Source of the DNA: Leptobrachium leishanense
Lineage: Eukaryota > Chordata > Amphibia > Anura > Megophryidae
Direction of reading: 5' to 3'
Length of the DNA stretch: 64,000 nucleotides
NCBI GenBank assembly: GCA_009667805.1
Contig: CM019068.1
Location: 5,067,218 to 5,131,217 of the forward strand
Shown here piece after piece: positions 11,181 through 22,700 of this stretch. Positions within the stretch are counted from its first letter, which is position 1. Each line of letters starts with the position of its first letter. Below the pieces are notes generated by a model. That model was not told the DNA's origin. It made no database searches and was given only the letters and a program-made list of their open reading frames with translations. Made by a program: the position numbers and the translations under genes.

Positions 11181-11777
11181 TCATCCCCGACAACCGTTTG
11201 GATCATCGGCCACTCATATGTACACTGGGCGGCCAAGCGGGCTGCACAACGGCCGCTTGGCAGGAACCTGGGTTTTCCAACGGACTTGGCTACGATTCAA
11301 TGGATTGGCATCAGAGGTTTGCGTTGGGCCCAGGTGGCTGGACAATGCAGGAGGTTGGCTAGACAAGCGGCTAGGGATGTGGTGTTAGTGGTACATGCAG
11401 GGGGAAACGATCTTGGGGTGGTCCGATCGGTAGACTTGGTTAGGAGGATGAAACGCGACTTAGCCAGTTGTTTCACCATTTTCCGGGGTTTATCACTGGT
11501 GTTTTCAGAGATAGTCTCTCGCCCCAGTTGGGAGGAATTTGCGGCGCCCAGGGCCCTGGACAAGGCTCGGAAGCGGGTTAACAGGGAGATATCAAGGTTT
11601 GTGGGTAATCTGGGTGGAGTGTCGGTTAGGCATACGGAGCTGGAGGGGGACAATAGGAATGTCATTAGAGGGGATGGGGTCCATCTCACGGATATTGGGT
11701 TGGATATTTTCCTGGTGGGGCTGCAGTCTGGCGTAGAGGAGGCGCTGTCTGCGGGGGGGCGCAGGGGCGGACGCTGA
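11181..11777 (+). CDS. Ngaro-1 SGNH/GDSL-type hydrolase
   Basis: Starting from a pyrimidine/AG junction just after the recombinase stop, the frame reads TTVWIIGHSYVHWAAKRA (nucleophile Ser in the GHS block I), then VVLVVHAGGNDLGVV (GxND block III) and GDGVHLTDIGLDIFL (DxxH block V) before a TGA. These are the catalytic blocks of SGNH esterases. SGNH domains are known from some Ngaro elements and CR1-type LINEs, but their role is unproven. There is no good ATG ahead of block I, and attacag at 11172-11178 resembles a 3' splice site. Splicing or frameshifting may therefore produce the protein. The frame is -1 relative to the recombinase. Confidence 0.85.
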   Translation, partial: SSPTTVWIIGHSYVHWAAKRAAQRPLGRNLGFPTDLATIQWIGIRGLRWAQVAGQCRRLARQAARDVVLVVHAGGNDLGVVRSVDLVRRMKRDLASCFTIFRGLSLVFSEIVSRPSWEEFAAPRALDKARKRVNREISRFVGNLGGVSVRHTELEGDNRNVIRGDGVHLTDIGLDIFLVGLQSGVEEALSAGGRRGGR

Positions 11778-11985
11778 GGCGGCCCCTGGCGTTGGCGGTT
11801 TCCCTGGACAGCAGTGCTTAATGGAGGTTTGAGCCGCCATCGGGTGAGGCCTTGGGGGAGACGGACCTCGCTTGCGGGGACGAGCTCAATGGTTTGGTAA
11901 TGCCTATTGCATGGAGCGATAGGGCAGTTTGAGTAAGCACTGCAAGGGATGGTTATATATACATGGTTATATATATATACGGATT

Positions 11986-11991
11986 AATAAA
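11986..11991 (+). promoter_or_regulatory. polyadenylation signal of Ngaro-1
   Basis: An AATAAA stands about 210 nt after the SGNH stop, downstream of a TATATA-rich stretch, and is followed by a T/G-rich segment (tacgtgtttgtgtttatt), the usual layout of a cleavage and polyadenylation site. Confidence 0.65.
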
Positions 11992-12042
11992 GCTGTGGCC
12001 CATGCACATTCCAACTGACATATACGTGTTTGTGTTTATTCA

Positions 12043-12094
12043 GGTTATTGGGGTATGGGTTGGGAAGGGGTTATTGGGGTATGGGTTGGGAAGG
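12043..12094. repeat. 26-bp direct repeat at the 3' end of Ngaro-1
   Basis: Two perfect copies (12043-12068 and 12069-12094), each starting ggttattggggtatgggttg, lie 19 bp from the element end. They may be part of the split direct repeats of Ngaro elements (B1/B2), but no matching A1 copy was recognised at the left end. Confidence 0.7.
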
Positions 12095-12113
12095 CCTCAG
12101 GCTTAAGCAGTCA

Positions 12114-12830
12114 TGCACCTGTAAACATGTAACACAGTGACTATATACAGAATGCGCCTGTAAACATGTAACACAGTGACTATATACAGAATGCGCCTGT
12201 AAACATGTAACACAGTGACTATATACAGAATGCACCTGTAAACATGTAACTTAGTGACTATATACAGAATGCACCTGTAAACATGTAACATAGTGACTAT
12301 ATACAGAATGCACCTGTAAACATGTAACACAGTGACTATATACAGAATGCACCTGTAAACATGTAACATAGTGACTATATACAGAATGCACCTGTAAACA
12401 TGTAACATAGTGACTATATACAGAATGCACCTGTAAACATGTAACTTAGTGACTATATACAGAATGCACCTGTAAACATGTAACTTAGTGACTATATACA
12501 GAATGCACCTGTAAACATGTAACACAGTGACTATATACAGAATGCACCTGTAAACATGTAACACAGTGACTATATACAGAATGCACCTGTAAACATGTAA
12601 CACAGTGACTATATACAGAATGCACCTGTAAACATGTAACACAGTGACTATATACAGAATGCGCCTGTAAACATGTAACACAGTGACTATATACAGAATG
12701 CACCTGTAAACATGTAACACAGTGACTATATACAGAATGCTATATACAGAATGCACCTGTAAACATGTAACACAGTGACTATATACAGAATGCTCCTGTA
12801 AACATTTAACACAGTGACTATATTTGCTAC
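12114..12830. repeat. 39-bp minisatellite, right block
   Basis: About 18 copies of the 39-bp unit seen at 5901-6392, with one partly duplicated unit near 12739. Open frames of up to 217 codons run through on the minus strand and are repeat artefacts. Confidence 0.95.
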
Positions 12831-13018
12831 ATATTTATTTTCTGGGTTAATCTGTATATTTGGTTTTGTTTTTAATATCTTGAATTTTATTACTTTGAAT
12901 TGTTAGTCGTTACAGAAATATAATCTTGAATCCAGGACATACTTGAAAACGAGAGAAATCTCAATGTATCCTTCCTGGGAATATACTTTAGAAATAAATA
13001 AATAAGTCTTATCTGTTA

Positions 13019-13437
13019 GGCTAGGGTCAAACGAACGCATTATTCGCAGCGACCGTCAAAAGGTGCGTCCGCACGCATTGACGTATGATTTCACTGATTG
13101 TGCGAAAACGGTCAGATGACGCGCATTTTCGTGCGATTTTTTTTTTTTACGGATCATCAATAAAACACTTTTCGCGTCTGGACATTATGTTGGCCGGACA
13201 TTAGCAGCGTCTGACGTCTCCAAATCACACACACACGCCGCTAGTGGACGCAGCGCACTCTGTACGTCAGTACTAGCGGTTCAGCGTTCTCGAAAAAATT
13301 CGTTCATTTTCCACTTGCGTTGCGCGACCGGACTTTCGTGCAGCCGTACTTCGTATATTGGCCGTCATTGCCTGTCATTTGCTGCTAGTGCGGCCGTGAT
13401 TAAACGCACGTGAAAATGCGTTCGTCTGACCCCAGCC
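13019..13437. mobile_element. Harbinger-like MITE, copy 1
   Basis: The element begins GGCTAGGGTCAAACGAACGC and ends with the inverted GCGTTCGTCTGACCCCAGCC. The flanking TTA/TAA fits the TWA target of PIF/Harbinger. It shares an internal block (ttggccgtcattgcc, agcgtctgacgtctcc) with copies at 20763, 27252 and 28744. No transposase is encoded. It lies in the intron upstream of the first visible exon of gene A. Confidence 0.8.
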
Positions 13438-13720
13438 TAAAACCTTTGTCCAAAATAAATGTTACAATTTCAACAAGGAGTGATGGTGAAAGGGTTAATT
13501 TCTGGAATGAGACAGCTCTATCACCAGCAGCTGCCTAAGACCTGGCTCCCAGCGGGGCCTCAGATTATGGATCTTAAGTAGAATGTCATTCCACACATAT
13601 ACACTCCTACATTCACAAACACACACGTCTAACGAGCAGACTTCTCCTTTTTGTTATATTGGGTTAATTTCTGAATTTGTGCACAGGTAGAGCCTCACAT
13701 TTAAGCTGGGCCTAAGGCTG

Positions 13721-13902
13721 TGTTTTCTGCGCCTGTCCTCAGGACCCCCCAGCAGGCCAGGTTTGCAGGATATGTGAAACACAGCACGGGTGATATAATT
13801 TGCGTCTCAGTGATTGCAGGAATCCGTTCGTATTTCCCCGAAGTGATCTGTAAAATCCGACCTGTTAGAGGATCCTGAGGACAAGCGCGGGAAACCCTGG
13901 CC
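13721..13902. mobile_element. single-unit copy of the 119-bp MITE family
   Basis: The segment matches the unit amplified at 61448-62932 (gtgattgcagga, gtatttccccgaagtgatct, aaaatccgacctg) and has the same kind of ends (cctgtcctcaggac and cctgaggacaagcg). It represents the unexpanded form of the family, here inside a gene A intron. Confidence 0.75.
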
Positions 13903-13999
13903 CTAAGGCCTCACTAACCCTGGAACTGCCCCTGTTTCTAGAGGTTTTCACCAGGTTGATGTTTATAATATGTTGTGACATTTTTTTGCTGCTTTCTAG

Positions 14000-14099
14000 G
14001 CTGGAAGTACAAGGTGATCCTTTATACTCAGAAATCACAACCTTCTCTTCCGATCTTATTTTCTGCAACGATCAACATTGACAGCAACGAAGCAAAATT
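14000..14099 (+). CDS. gene A, pancreatic-lipase-family exon: start of PLAT domain
   Basis: A consensus acceptor (ttgctgctttctag) and donor (GT at 14100, gtaagc) bound the exon. With two bases completing a split codon it reads WKYKVILYTQKSQPSLPILF and then SATINIDSNEAKL. The pancreatic lipase PLAT domain starts with RWRYKV and ends this segment with EIFK, so position and pattern match. Phase 2 at the donor joins TT to the C of the next exon, giving the Phe of the EIFK-type motif. The PLAT/C2-like domain of PNLIP and its relatives binds colipase and the lipid interface. Earlier exons with the catalytic domain must lie left of the transposons or off-window, as none was found between 12831 and 14000. 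Confidence 0.82.
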
Positions 14100-15084
14100 G
14101 TAAGCTGCCTATCCTTTACTAAGGTCTTAATGGGAGGCTGTGTGCGACGCCAAGGCTTGCGATCTAAAACTGAATCCTAATAACAATGAAGAAGAATGAG
14201 CGTGATTCCTGCTTGTGGGGGGGGGGTATTGAAGACCCATTAATTCAGTGAAGCCCAGGGTTTGTCATGTGACCCGGCTCCCAGTAAACAACCTGTGAAA
14301 GTCATGTTTGTCGGCTCAGGTTAACCCCATCATTCAATGTCTGTCCTTACAGAAGTAACAATTACAGACGTATGACTCGTTTCTAAACAAATCGCCCGAA
14401 ACTCCAGCGATTCATATTTCTGATGCATTTCCGAAAATGAATCGGCTCCACCCGAAACAAAACCAATCGGTAGATCACAAATCGATTCAGTTTTTAATTC
14501 CTTTTGCCGGAGCAAAACAAATATCTTTTAACAAAAAACAAAGTTTTTTTTTTTTAAATAAATTAAAGATATTCCATTTATTACATTGAAACCTATGGGA
14601 TTCACCTGTTAAACCTGTCGCATTAAAAACCCCGAAATCAGGTCATTTCGCCAATATTTCAGTGTAATTCGGTGTCGAGGTAATAAAGGAATTGACCGTT
14701 CTTTTTGGGCTAACTTTGGTGCCGCCGTTTCTCACAGAATTCCGTCGTTTATTCGCCTGTAGCTTTGGCGTCCGAATCGATACGAAACGTCGGACAAACC
14801 AAATAGGTAATTTTCACTTCAGATTAAAAGGTTTCGTCCAAAACGCTCTCGGTTTCACCGTTAATGTTCTGTCGTTTTTTTTTTTTTTCCCTCTTTTCCA
14901 AAACCCACCGAGGCCGTGGTCAGCGCGACCCTGACATATCATTCAAAAAATAAGTTTAATGGGTTAATGTTTACATAATGATAGCGTTTTTATTCCTTTC
15001 TGGGATTTGTTGGGTTTTGGTTGACGTGGAGAAGGTCCTGTTTAACGCTCTGCAAACATTAACGCGATTTCCCTCTTTTTGCAG

Positions 15085-15300
15085 CAAAAACTTGGTCTAC
15101 GGTGACTCACATTCTACCTTCATTAATCTCGGGTCTCAGATAGAACCCATTAGGACAGTGACGTTCATGTGGAATGCCACGGAAATTACTGCTAGAACGC
15201 AGGTCGGAGCGGTGAATGTAACCATTCAGGTCGGAGCGGTGAATGTAACCATTCAGGTCGGAGCGGTGAATGTAACCATTCAGAGCGGAGAGGGACGGAC
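15085..15300 (+). CDS. gene A, pancreatic-lipase-family exon: PLAT domain with triplicated strand
   Basis: The acceptor tttttgcag and donor GT at 15301 (gtgagt) are canonical. The frame continues from the previous exon as KNLVYGDSHSTFINLGSQIE, then PIRTVTFMWNATEITARTQ, then VGAVNVTIQ three times, then SGEGR-. Family members have a single strand of this kind (pattern VGA-x-x-I-T-V-Q) followed by SGE and a phase-2 junction before the FCS exon, so the fit is strong. The WN pair matches the conserved FxWxN region. The three copies add 18 residues and three NVT sequons. The insertion is in frame, so the gene may still be expressed. Confidence 0.85.
15203..15283 (+). repeat. three perfect 27-bp coding repeats in gene A
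   Basis: Units at 15203-15229, 15230-15256 and 15257-15283 are identical and each encodes VGAVNVTIQ. Identity of all three copies implies a very recent tandem duplication, a length polymorphism, or an assembly error. Confidence 0.97.
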
Positions 15301-15978
15301 GTGAGTGTCACCGCATGGGATGGGTTTGGTCTCGGGTCTCTCCTCATGTGCCGTTTAATCAGGGAATGTTTGGGTTTGGATACGAGGGTCATTCCATCCC
15401 ATCAGACCTCACAACCCTATAAAGAAACAAAGGCTCCCAGGGCACCCAGAGCAAGGGGCGTGAAACGGCAACACAGCGGGGATCTGTATAAGAGTTCCAG
15501 GTGCAGAACCAGCATGTTAATTCTTCAGACCCTTCTCCATCCCAGACCCAATCATGAGATCCAGTCACCTTCCAGACTACCCAGCTGGTGGCCCTGGCAT
15601 CGCACAGAGGTTACTCCATCAAGCACAGTCCCCCCTCACCACCACCAGCAACACCTCATCTTGTAGTAAGGCAGGAATACACTTTATTTCCACAAACGCT
15701 GGACATTTTATAAAGGTCCCAAAATATGTGATGAGTCGCAGAGAGGAATCAGAGTCCTGCTGAGACATCCTGCTGAGTCTGGCGAATCCACCACCACCCC
15801 CTAGTGATAGAGTCCACCCCGTGGACAGGCTAAACTCATTTAATCTACAAAAAACACCTCTAAAAACAGAAACTGGTTACAACAAAGAAATAATTCATTG
15901 CCTTTGCCTCAATTACCCACAGTCTCTGGGCAGGAGGTCGGCGTCCACAATCCAATTGGCTGTAATAGCAAAAGAACT

Positions 15979-16145
15979 CACATTAATGTGCAGTGTGTAT
16001 GAGCATATCACAGAGCTCCACAGCAATAAAACTCACAGTAATGTGCAGTGTGTATGAGTGTATCACAGAGCTCCACAGCAATAAAACTCACAGTAATGTG
16101 CAGTGTGTATGAGTGTATCACAGAGCTCCACAGCAATAAAACTCA
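15979..16145. repeat. 55-bp tandem repeat, three copies
   Basis: Three copies of a 55-bp unit (core atcacagagctccacagcaa) lie in the last intron of gene A. A related pair is at 43045-43130 inside the hAT-like composite, so the unit is dispersed. Confidence 0.88.
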
Positions 16146-16192
16146 GGGATAAGATTCAGGGGGTTATAATGAGTGTAAATCCCCGTACAGTA

Positions 16193-17322
16193 CAGATACA
16201 AGGTGTTGCTGTAATTGCCATACACAGGCATTATGCAGCACATACAGATACAAGGTGTTGCTGTAATTGCCATACACAGGCATTATGCAGCACATACAGA
16301 TACAAGGTGTTGCTGTAATTGACATACACAGGCATTATGCAGCACATACAGATACAAGGTGTTGCTGTAATTGCCATACACAGGCATTATGCAGCACATA
16401 CAGATACAAGGTGTTGCTGTAATTGCCATACACAGGCATTATGCAGCACATACAGATACAAGGTGTTGCTGTAATTGACATACACAGGCATTATGCAGCA
16501 CATACAGATACAAGGTGTCGCTGTAATTACCATACACAGGCATTATGCAGCACATACAGATACAAGGTGTCGCTGTAATTGCCATACACAGGCATTATGC
16601 AGCACATACAGATACAAGGTGTTGCTGTAATTGCCATACACAGGCATTATGCAGCACATACAGATACAAGGTGTCGCTGTAATTGCCATACACAGGCATT
16701 ATGCGGCACATACAGATACAAGGTGTCGCTGTAATTCCCATACACAGGCATTATGCAGCACATACTGATACAAGGTGTTGCTGTAATTGCCATACACAGG
16801 CATTATGCAGCACATACTGATACAAGGTGTCGCTGTAATTGCCATACACAGGCATTATGCAGCACATACAGATACAAGGTGTCGCTGTAATTCCCATACA
16901 CAGGCATTATGCAGCACATACTGATACAAGGTGTTGCTGTAATTGCCATACACAGTCATTATGCAGCACATACAGATACAAGGTGTTGCTGTAATTGCCA
17001 TACACAGGCATTATGCGGCACATACAGATACAAGGTGTCGCTGTAATTGCCATACACAGGCATTATGCGGCACATACAGATACAAGGTGTTGCTGTAATT
17101 GCCATACACAGGCATTATGCGGCACATACAGATACAAGGTGTCGCTGTAATTGCCATACACAGGCATTATGCAGCACATACAGATACAAGGTGTTGCTGT
17201 AATTGCCACACACAGGCATTATGCAGCACATAGAGATACAAGGTGTTGCTGTAATTGTCACACACAGGCATTATGCAGCACATACAGATACAAGGTGTTG
17301 CTGTAATTGCCATACACAGGCA
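16193..17322. repeat. 52-bp minisatellite in the last intron of gene A
   Basis: About 21.7 copies of a 52-bp unit (core catacacaggcattatgcag) are separated by few changes, mostly gttgctg/gtcgctg and gcagca/gcggca. The sequence 17323-17520 just downstream holds a looser duplication around ctgtatgctgataa and tctgtctgcagca. Confidence 0.95.
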
Positions 17323-17817
17323 TGTATGCTGATAACGCAGACCCTGTTTAACCAGGCGATCTCACCATTTTATTATCTGTCTGCAGCAAGCTTACTGCGT
17401 CTGCCTGTATGCTGATAATACAGACCCTGTGTAAGCAGATCTCATAATTTATCTGTCTGCAGCACATCTGACAAAATGGCCATTTCTGCCTGTATACTGA
17501 TAATGCAAACCCCGTGTGACATTGTTCCAGTTAAGGAACTTTCCTTTGTTACCCTGTGATTAATTGTTAAAGTCGCATCCCATGTTTCATGCTTTGATAA
17601 AAAAATGGTTTCAACAAAAAAATATTGGTAGTGAAAGGGTTAAATTCCTGTGCAGAAGCAAAGCTTTTCCCTATTTAAATCCTTCTCGTTCCCAGATATT
17701 TGTAGCATACTGCCTGTGTAACGCGCAGCATGTCACGCGCAGCATGTCACGCTCCTTTCTGTGTATAGAAAGTCTGTAAAAAATGGAATAATCTGATTCT
17801 TTATCTCTTTATAACAG

Positions 17818-17881
17818 CTTTTATTTCTGCAGTAAAGGGATGGTGGACGAAAACACGAAGCAGGCGCTCACTGTGTGCTGA
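17818..17881 (+). CDS. gene A, terminal coding exon of pancreatic-lipase-family protein
   Basis: The acceptor tctctttataacag precedes CTTTTATTTCTGC. Its first base completes the codon split in the previous exon (AC+C), then the frame reads FYFCSKGMVDENTKQALTVC and stops at TGA 17879-17881. Pancreatic lipases end FNFCS...TVREE...LTPC, and the two cysteines form the C-terminal disulfide; both are present. The length of 20 residues after the junction equals the family norm. All junction phases across the three exons agree, which argues for a real gene and not a chance match. Confidence 0.87.
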
Positions 17882-17970
17882 TACTGCAAAACGCCTGCTC
17901 TGCGATCATCGAGAGGCAATGAGGCTGCAGGATATTATCAGTCGCTGCCTAACACTCTGTGTAAAGATTC

Positions 17971-17976
17971 AATAAA
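17971..17976 (+). promoter_or_regulatory. polyadenylation signal of gene A
   Basis: AATAAA lies 90 nt after the stop codon of gene A in a short unique 3' UTR (17882 to about 17995). Confidence 0.75.
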
Positions 17977-17995
17977 CACATTGAACCAATCACGA

Positions 17996-18302
17996 TCATC
18001 TCCTACATTATGTTTACAAATAAACTGATTAAAACAAAAAAATATAGAACCTAAATACAAGCTGCGAATAAACCCCAAAAATCTCATTCCAGCTGTAGCA
18101 GTGTGTCTCGCGGAGCAGACCTGAGCTCCGGGTGTGAGTGTCAGCTCTTCGTCATGACATACAGGCTGGAGATGAAGCAGCGGCTGGGAGTTTCTCTAAA
18201 ATATTAATAATGTGGTAACACTCCGAAAAAATGATCTATTCCGAATCCTGCAGACACAACTTCAGTCATGTGACCAGGCCCACCAATACCCAACCCAATC
18301 CC
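17996..18302. other. non-coding interval, nothing recognised
   Basis: The interval between the gene A poly(A) site and the 79-bp array is A/T-rich and shows no coding potential or clear repeat. Confidence 0.5.
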
Positions 18303-18790
18303 GTGATCAATGAATCCCTGTAGAGCATGTCTGTCCGTCTGTCCATTTACAGACAGCAGTGATGTGTAACCATCAATCCCTGTGATCAATGAATCCCTGT
18401 AGAGCATGTCTGTCCGTCTGTCCATTTACAGACAGCAGTGATGTGTAACCATCAATCCCTGTGATCAATGAATGTCTGTAGAGCATGTCTGTCCATCTGT
18501 CCATTTACAGACAGCAGTGATGTGTAACCATCAATCCCTGTGATCAATGAATCCCTGTAGAGCATGTCTGTCCGTCTGTCCATTTACAGACAGCAGTGAT
18601 GTGTAACCATCAATCCCGTGATCAATGAATCCCTGTAGAGCATGTCTGTCCATCTGTCCATTTACAGACAGCAGTGATGTGTAACCATCAATCCCTGTGA
18701 TCAATGAATGTCTGTAGAGCATGTCTGTCCATCTGTCCATTTACAGACAGCAGTGATGTATAACCATCAATCCCTGTGATCAATGAATGT
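18303..18790. repeat. 79-bp tandem repeat
   Basis: Six copies of a 79-bp unit containing gtgatcaatgaatccctgta and gtctgtccatttacagacag. The tctgtccatttacagaca part is partly palindromic. Variants (ccctg/gtctg) alternate in part, suggesting amplification of groups of units. Confidence 0.93.
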
Positions 18791-19440
18791 CTTTTTACAG
18801 ACCGCAGTTTCTTAAGGCAGATTTCTTGGTTCCTCGCTTCCACACTGGATCATTTTACTTTTGTGTCTGACCTAGGAGTCACGGCGACACGTGGTGGGAT
18901 CTGCAGCTTTAATGGTTGGGGGTCAGTCTTACCTTTCAGATTCCATGTTAAAAACCAAATAAGAGGAATTCCGGCGTGAATGATACTATGTTTCTTTCTT
19001 ACAGTGAGAATTAAATTGTGTTTATAACAGTGTAACCAGTGAATAAAAACAAAAAAATGCAGAGTGTAAGCGCCCAAACAACCAGTAACTAAAGTGAACA
19101 CGTGTGTAGGTAAATCCCAGTAACGCAAAACAACATAAAGCAGTTATTCAGAGAGCATTGGAATGTCGCCGGCGGTGCTCTCTCGTTCCCCGCACTTCCC
19201 TGCCATTCAGGAAATCAAAGTTCCCCACCCGTGGTGAATTCAGCATTCAGGGTCCCCAGAGTGCAGGGTAAACCCGCCGTAATCCCGCCGGTACTGCCAG
19301 AAAAACCACGCCGAAGACACAGGAAAAAGCAAACGAGCCGCCAATCACAGCGCAAAGCAGCCACCGGAAAAAGCCGACAAGCTGACAAACGAGGTAAAAA
19401 AAAACAAAAAACGCTTGAAAGTGTCAAATGTGAAACGCAT
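18791..19440. other. non-coding interval, nothing recognised
   Basis: No gene was found. The 84-codon frame at 19231-19485 is lysine-rich through poly-A tracts and has no recognisable motif. Confidence 0.5.
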
Positions 19441-19786
19441 TTTCATAAAAACTACTCAACGAAAATGTCTGGAATTTACATATAAAATCCAATGAATGAT
19501 AAAAAAAAGGTCTGTTATAGAAAAAAGAAAATAGGATTTAAAGAAAAAAAACAGGAAAAAAAATTCCCCAAAATGCCTAAAAGATCCTAAAGAAATCAAT
19601 ACACTTTTTGCCGCAGATTAAAATAATAAATGGTTTATTAGATATTGGATTAAAACGGGAATATTTTTAACATTGAAACCTATGGGATTCGCCTGAATAA
19701 ACTTGCCGAATGAAACCACTGAACATCAGGGCATTTCACTGACATTTCTCTGCTGTTCAATGTGAATAGATTAACCATTGCTTCTC
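19440..19786. mobile_element. left remnant of a MITE that hosts the satellite
   Basis: The stretch around taacattgaaacctatggga also occurs at about 14583-14602 and 59630-59650 in MITE-like contexts. The remnant runs directly into the 26/27-bp satellite, and 27131-27240 may be the other flank. Confidence 0.6.
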
Positions 19787-22700
19787 TATGGGGGATTTCA
19801 CTGCCGCCGAACAGACACCATATTTCACTGCTGCTGAACAGGCACCAAATTTCACTGCCGCCGAACAGCACTGTGTTTCACTGCCTCCGAACAGGCACCG
19901 TATTTCACTGCTGCTGAACAGGCACCGTATTTCACTGCCGCCGAACAGCACTGTGTTTCACTGCCTCCGAAAAGGCACCGTATTTCACTGCCGCCGAACA
20001 GGCACCGTATTTCACTGCCGCCGAACAGACACCGTATTTCACTGCCGCCAAACAGCACCGTATTTCACTGCCGCCAAACAGCACCGTATTTCACTGCCGC
20101 CAAACAGGCACCGTATTTCACTGACGCCAAACAGGCACCGTATCTCACTGACGCCAAACAGGCACCGTATTTCACTGACGCCGAACAGCACAGTATTTCA
20201 CCGACGCCGAACAACACCGTATTTCACTGCAGCCAAACAGGCACTATATTTCACTGCCATCGAACAGCACCATATTTCACTGCAGTCGAACAGGCACCGT
20301 ATTTCACTGCCGAACAGACACCGTATTTCACTGCCGCCGAACAGGCACCGTATTTCACTGCCGCCAAACAGCACCGTATTTCACTGCCGCCAAACAGGCA
20401 CCGTATTTCACTGACGCCAAACAGCACCGTACTTCACTGACGCCGAACAACAACGTATTTCAATTCCGCGGAACAGACACTGTATTTCACTGCCATCGAA
20501 CAGCACCGTATTTCACTGCCGCCGAAAAGGCACCGTATTTCACTGCCATCAAACAGCAACGTATATTATTGCTGCCGAACAGGCACCATATTTCACTGCT
20601 GCTGAACAGCACCGTATTTCACTGCCACCGAACAGGCACCGTATTTCAATGCCGCCGGACACCGTATGTCACTGCCGCCGAACAGGCACTGTATTTTGCT
20701 GTCGCCGAACAGGCAGCATATTTCACTGCCGCCGAACAGCATCGTATTTCACTGCCGCCTAAGGCTAGGGACAGATGAGCGCATTTTCTGCGGCCACCGT
20801 AAAAATGTACGTCGATGCGTGCGCACGCATTTTTTCACGGAATACGCTTAAGTGGTCAGACGATGCGCAATTCTGGACATATTTCATGACGGTGGGGTAA
20901 AAAGAAGTCTAGGGAAATCCGGCTGTTTGAACGTTATGTTAGCCGCACACTAGCAGCGTCTGACGTCTCCTAATCACGCACACACGCTGCCATGCGGCCG
21001 CCGCGCACTTTGTACGTCAGTAGCAGCGGTTTCACGTTCTGATAAAAATGCGTTCATTTGCCGGTTGCGTGGTGTCGGCGCACTTTTGTACGCACGTACT
21101 GCGTATATTGGCCGTCATTGGCCGTTATGTGCTGCTACTGCCGCCGTGATTTAGTGCGCCTGCACGCGCGTTCCGACTGCCCCACTCTGACCCTAGCCTT
21201 ACATACACAGTATTTCACTGCCACCGAACAAGCACCGTATTTCACTGCCGCCGAACAAGCACCGTATTTCACTGCCGACGAACAGCACCGTATTTCACTG
21301 CCGACGAACAGCACCGTATTTCACTGCACCGAACAGGCACCGTATTTCACTGCCACCAAACAGGTACTGTATTTCACTGCCACCAAACAGGTACTGTATT
21401 TCACTGCCACCAAACAGGTACTGTATTTCACTGCCACCAAACAGGTACTGTATTTCACTGCAGCCGAACAGGCACCATATTTCACTGGCATCGAATGGCA
21501 CCTTATTTCACTGCCACCGAACAAGCACCATATTTCAATGCCGCCGGACACCGTATGTCACTGCCGCCGAACAGGCACAGTATTTTGCTACTGCCGAACA
21601 GGCACCGTATTTCACTGCCGCCAAACAGCACCGTATTTCACTGATGCCGAACAACACTGTATTTCAATTCCGCGGAACATACACTGTATTTCACTGCCAC
21701 CAAATAGGCACTATATTTCACTGCCATCGAACAGCACCATATTTCACTGCACCGAACAGGCACTATATTTCACTGCCATCGAACAGCACCGTATTTCACT
21801 GCCGCCGAACAGACACCGTATTTCACTGCCGCCAAAGAGCACCGTATTTCACTGCCGCCGAACAGGCACCGTATTTCACTGCCGCCGAACAGGCACCGTA
21901 TTTCACTGCCGCCGAAAAGGCACCGTATTTCACTGCCATCAAACAGCAACGTATATTACTGCTGCCGAACAGGCACCATATTTCACTGCCGCTGAACAGC
22001 ACCGTATTTCACTGCCACCGAACAGGCACCGTATTACACTGCCGCTGGACACCATATGTCACTGCCGCCGAACAGGCACTGTATTTTGCTGCCGCCAAAC
22101 AGACTACGTATTTCACTGCTGCCGAATAGGTACCGTATTTCACTGCTGCCGAACAGCATCGTATTTCACTGTCGCCGAACAGGCACCGTATTTCACTGCC
22201 ACCGTACAGTCACCGTATTTCACTGCCACCGAACAGACACCGTATTTCACTGCCGCTGAACAGTCACCGTATTTCACTGCCACCGAACAGCACCTTATTT
22301 CACTGCCACCGAACAGGTACCGTATTTCACTGCCATCAAACAGCACCGTATTTCACTGCCATCAAACAGCACCATATTTCACTGCCACCGAACAGCACCA
22401 AATTTCACTGCCGCCGAACAGCACCAAATTTCACTGCAGCCGAACAGACACCGTATTTCACTGCCACCAAACAAGCACCGTATTTCACTGCCACCGAACA
22501 GCACCATATTTCACTGTCGCCAAACAGCATCGTATTTCACTGCCGCCGAACAGCACCATATTTCACTGCCACGAATAGGCACCGTATTTCACTGCCGCTG
22601 AACAAGCACCATATTTCAATGCCGCCGGACACCGTATGTCACTGCCGCCGAACAGGCACCGCATTTTGCTACTGCCAAAAAGTCACCATATTTCACTGCT

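Larger units (their letters stand above)
6393..12113 (+). mobile_element. Ngaro-like (DIRS-type) tyrosine-recombinase retrotransposon, near-intact (Ngaro-1)
   Basis: A 5.7-kb insertion interrupts the 39-bp minisatellite exactly within a unit, after ...tatacagaa and before tgcacctg..., with no visible target-site duplication. It encodes overlapping gag, RT-RNase H and tyrosine recombinase frames plus an SGNH hydrolase. No methyltransferase domain lies between RNase H and recombinase, and together with the SGNH gene this favours Ngaro over classic DIRS1. Integration by a tyrosine recombinase explains the missing TSD. The split direct repeats expected for Ngaro were not fully resolved. Only a 26-bp direct repeat near the 3' end is obvious. 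Confidence 0.85.

Noticed and set aside
12831..13999. Search for the preceding lipase exon of gene A (Cys-rich end of the catalytic domain)
   Set aside because: Only a MITE, a 119-bp-family monomer and non-coding DNA are present, and no matching frame with splice sites was found. The exon is probably left of the transposons or outside the window.
16193..17322. Regular 52-bp repeats that might suggest a CRISPR-type array
   Set aside because: Units are contiguous with no unique spacers, and the setting is a vertebrate intron. It is a minisatellite.
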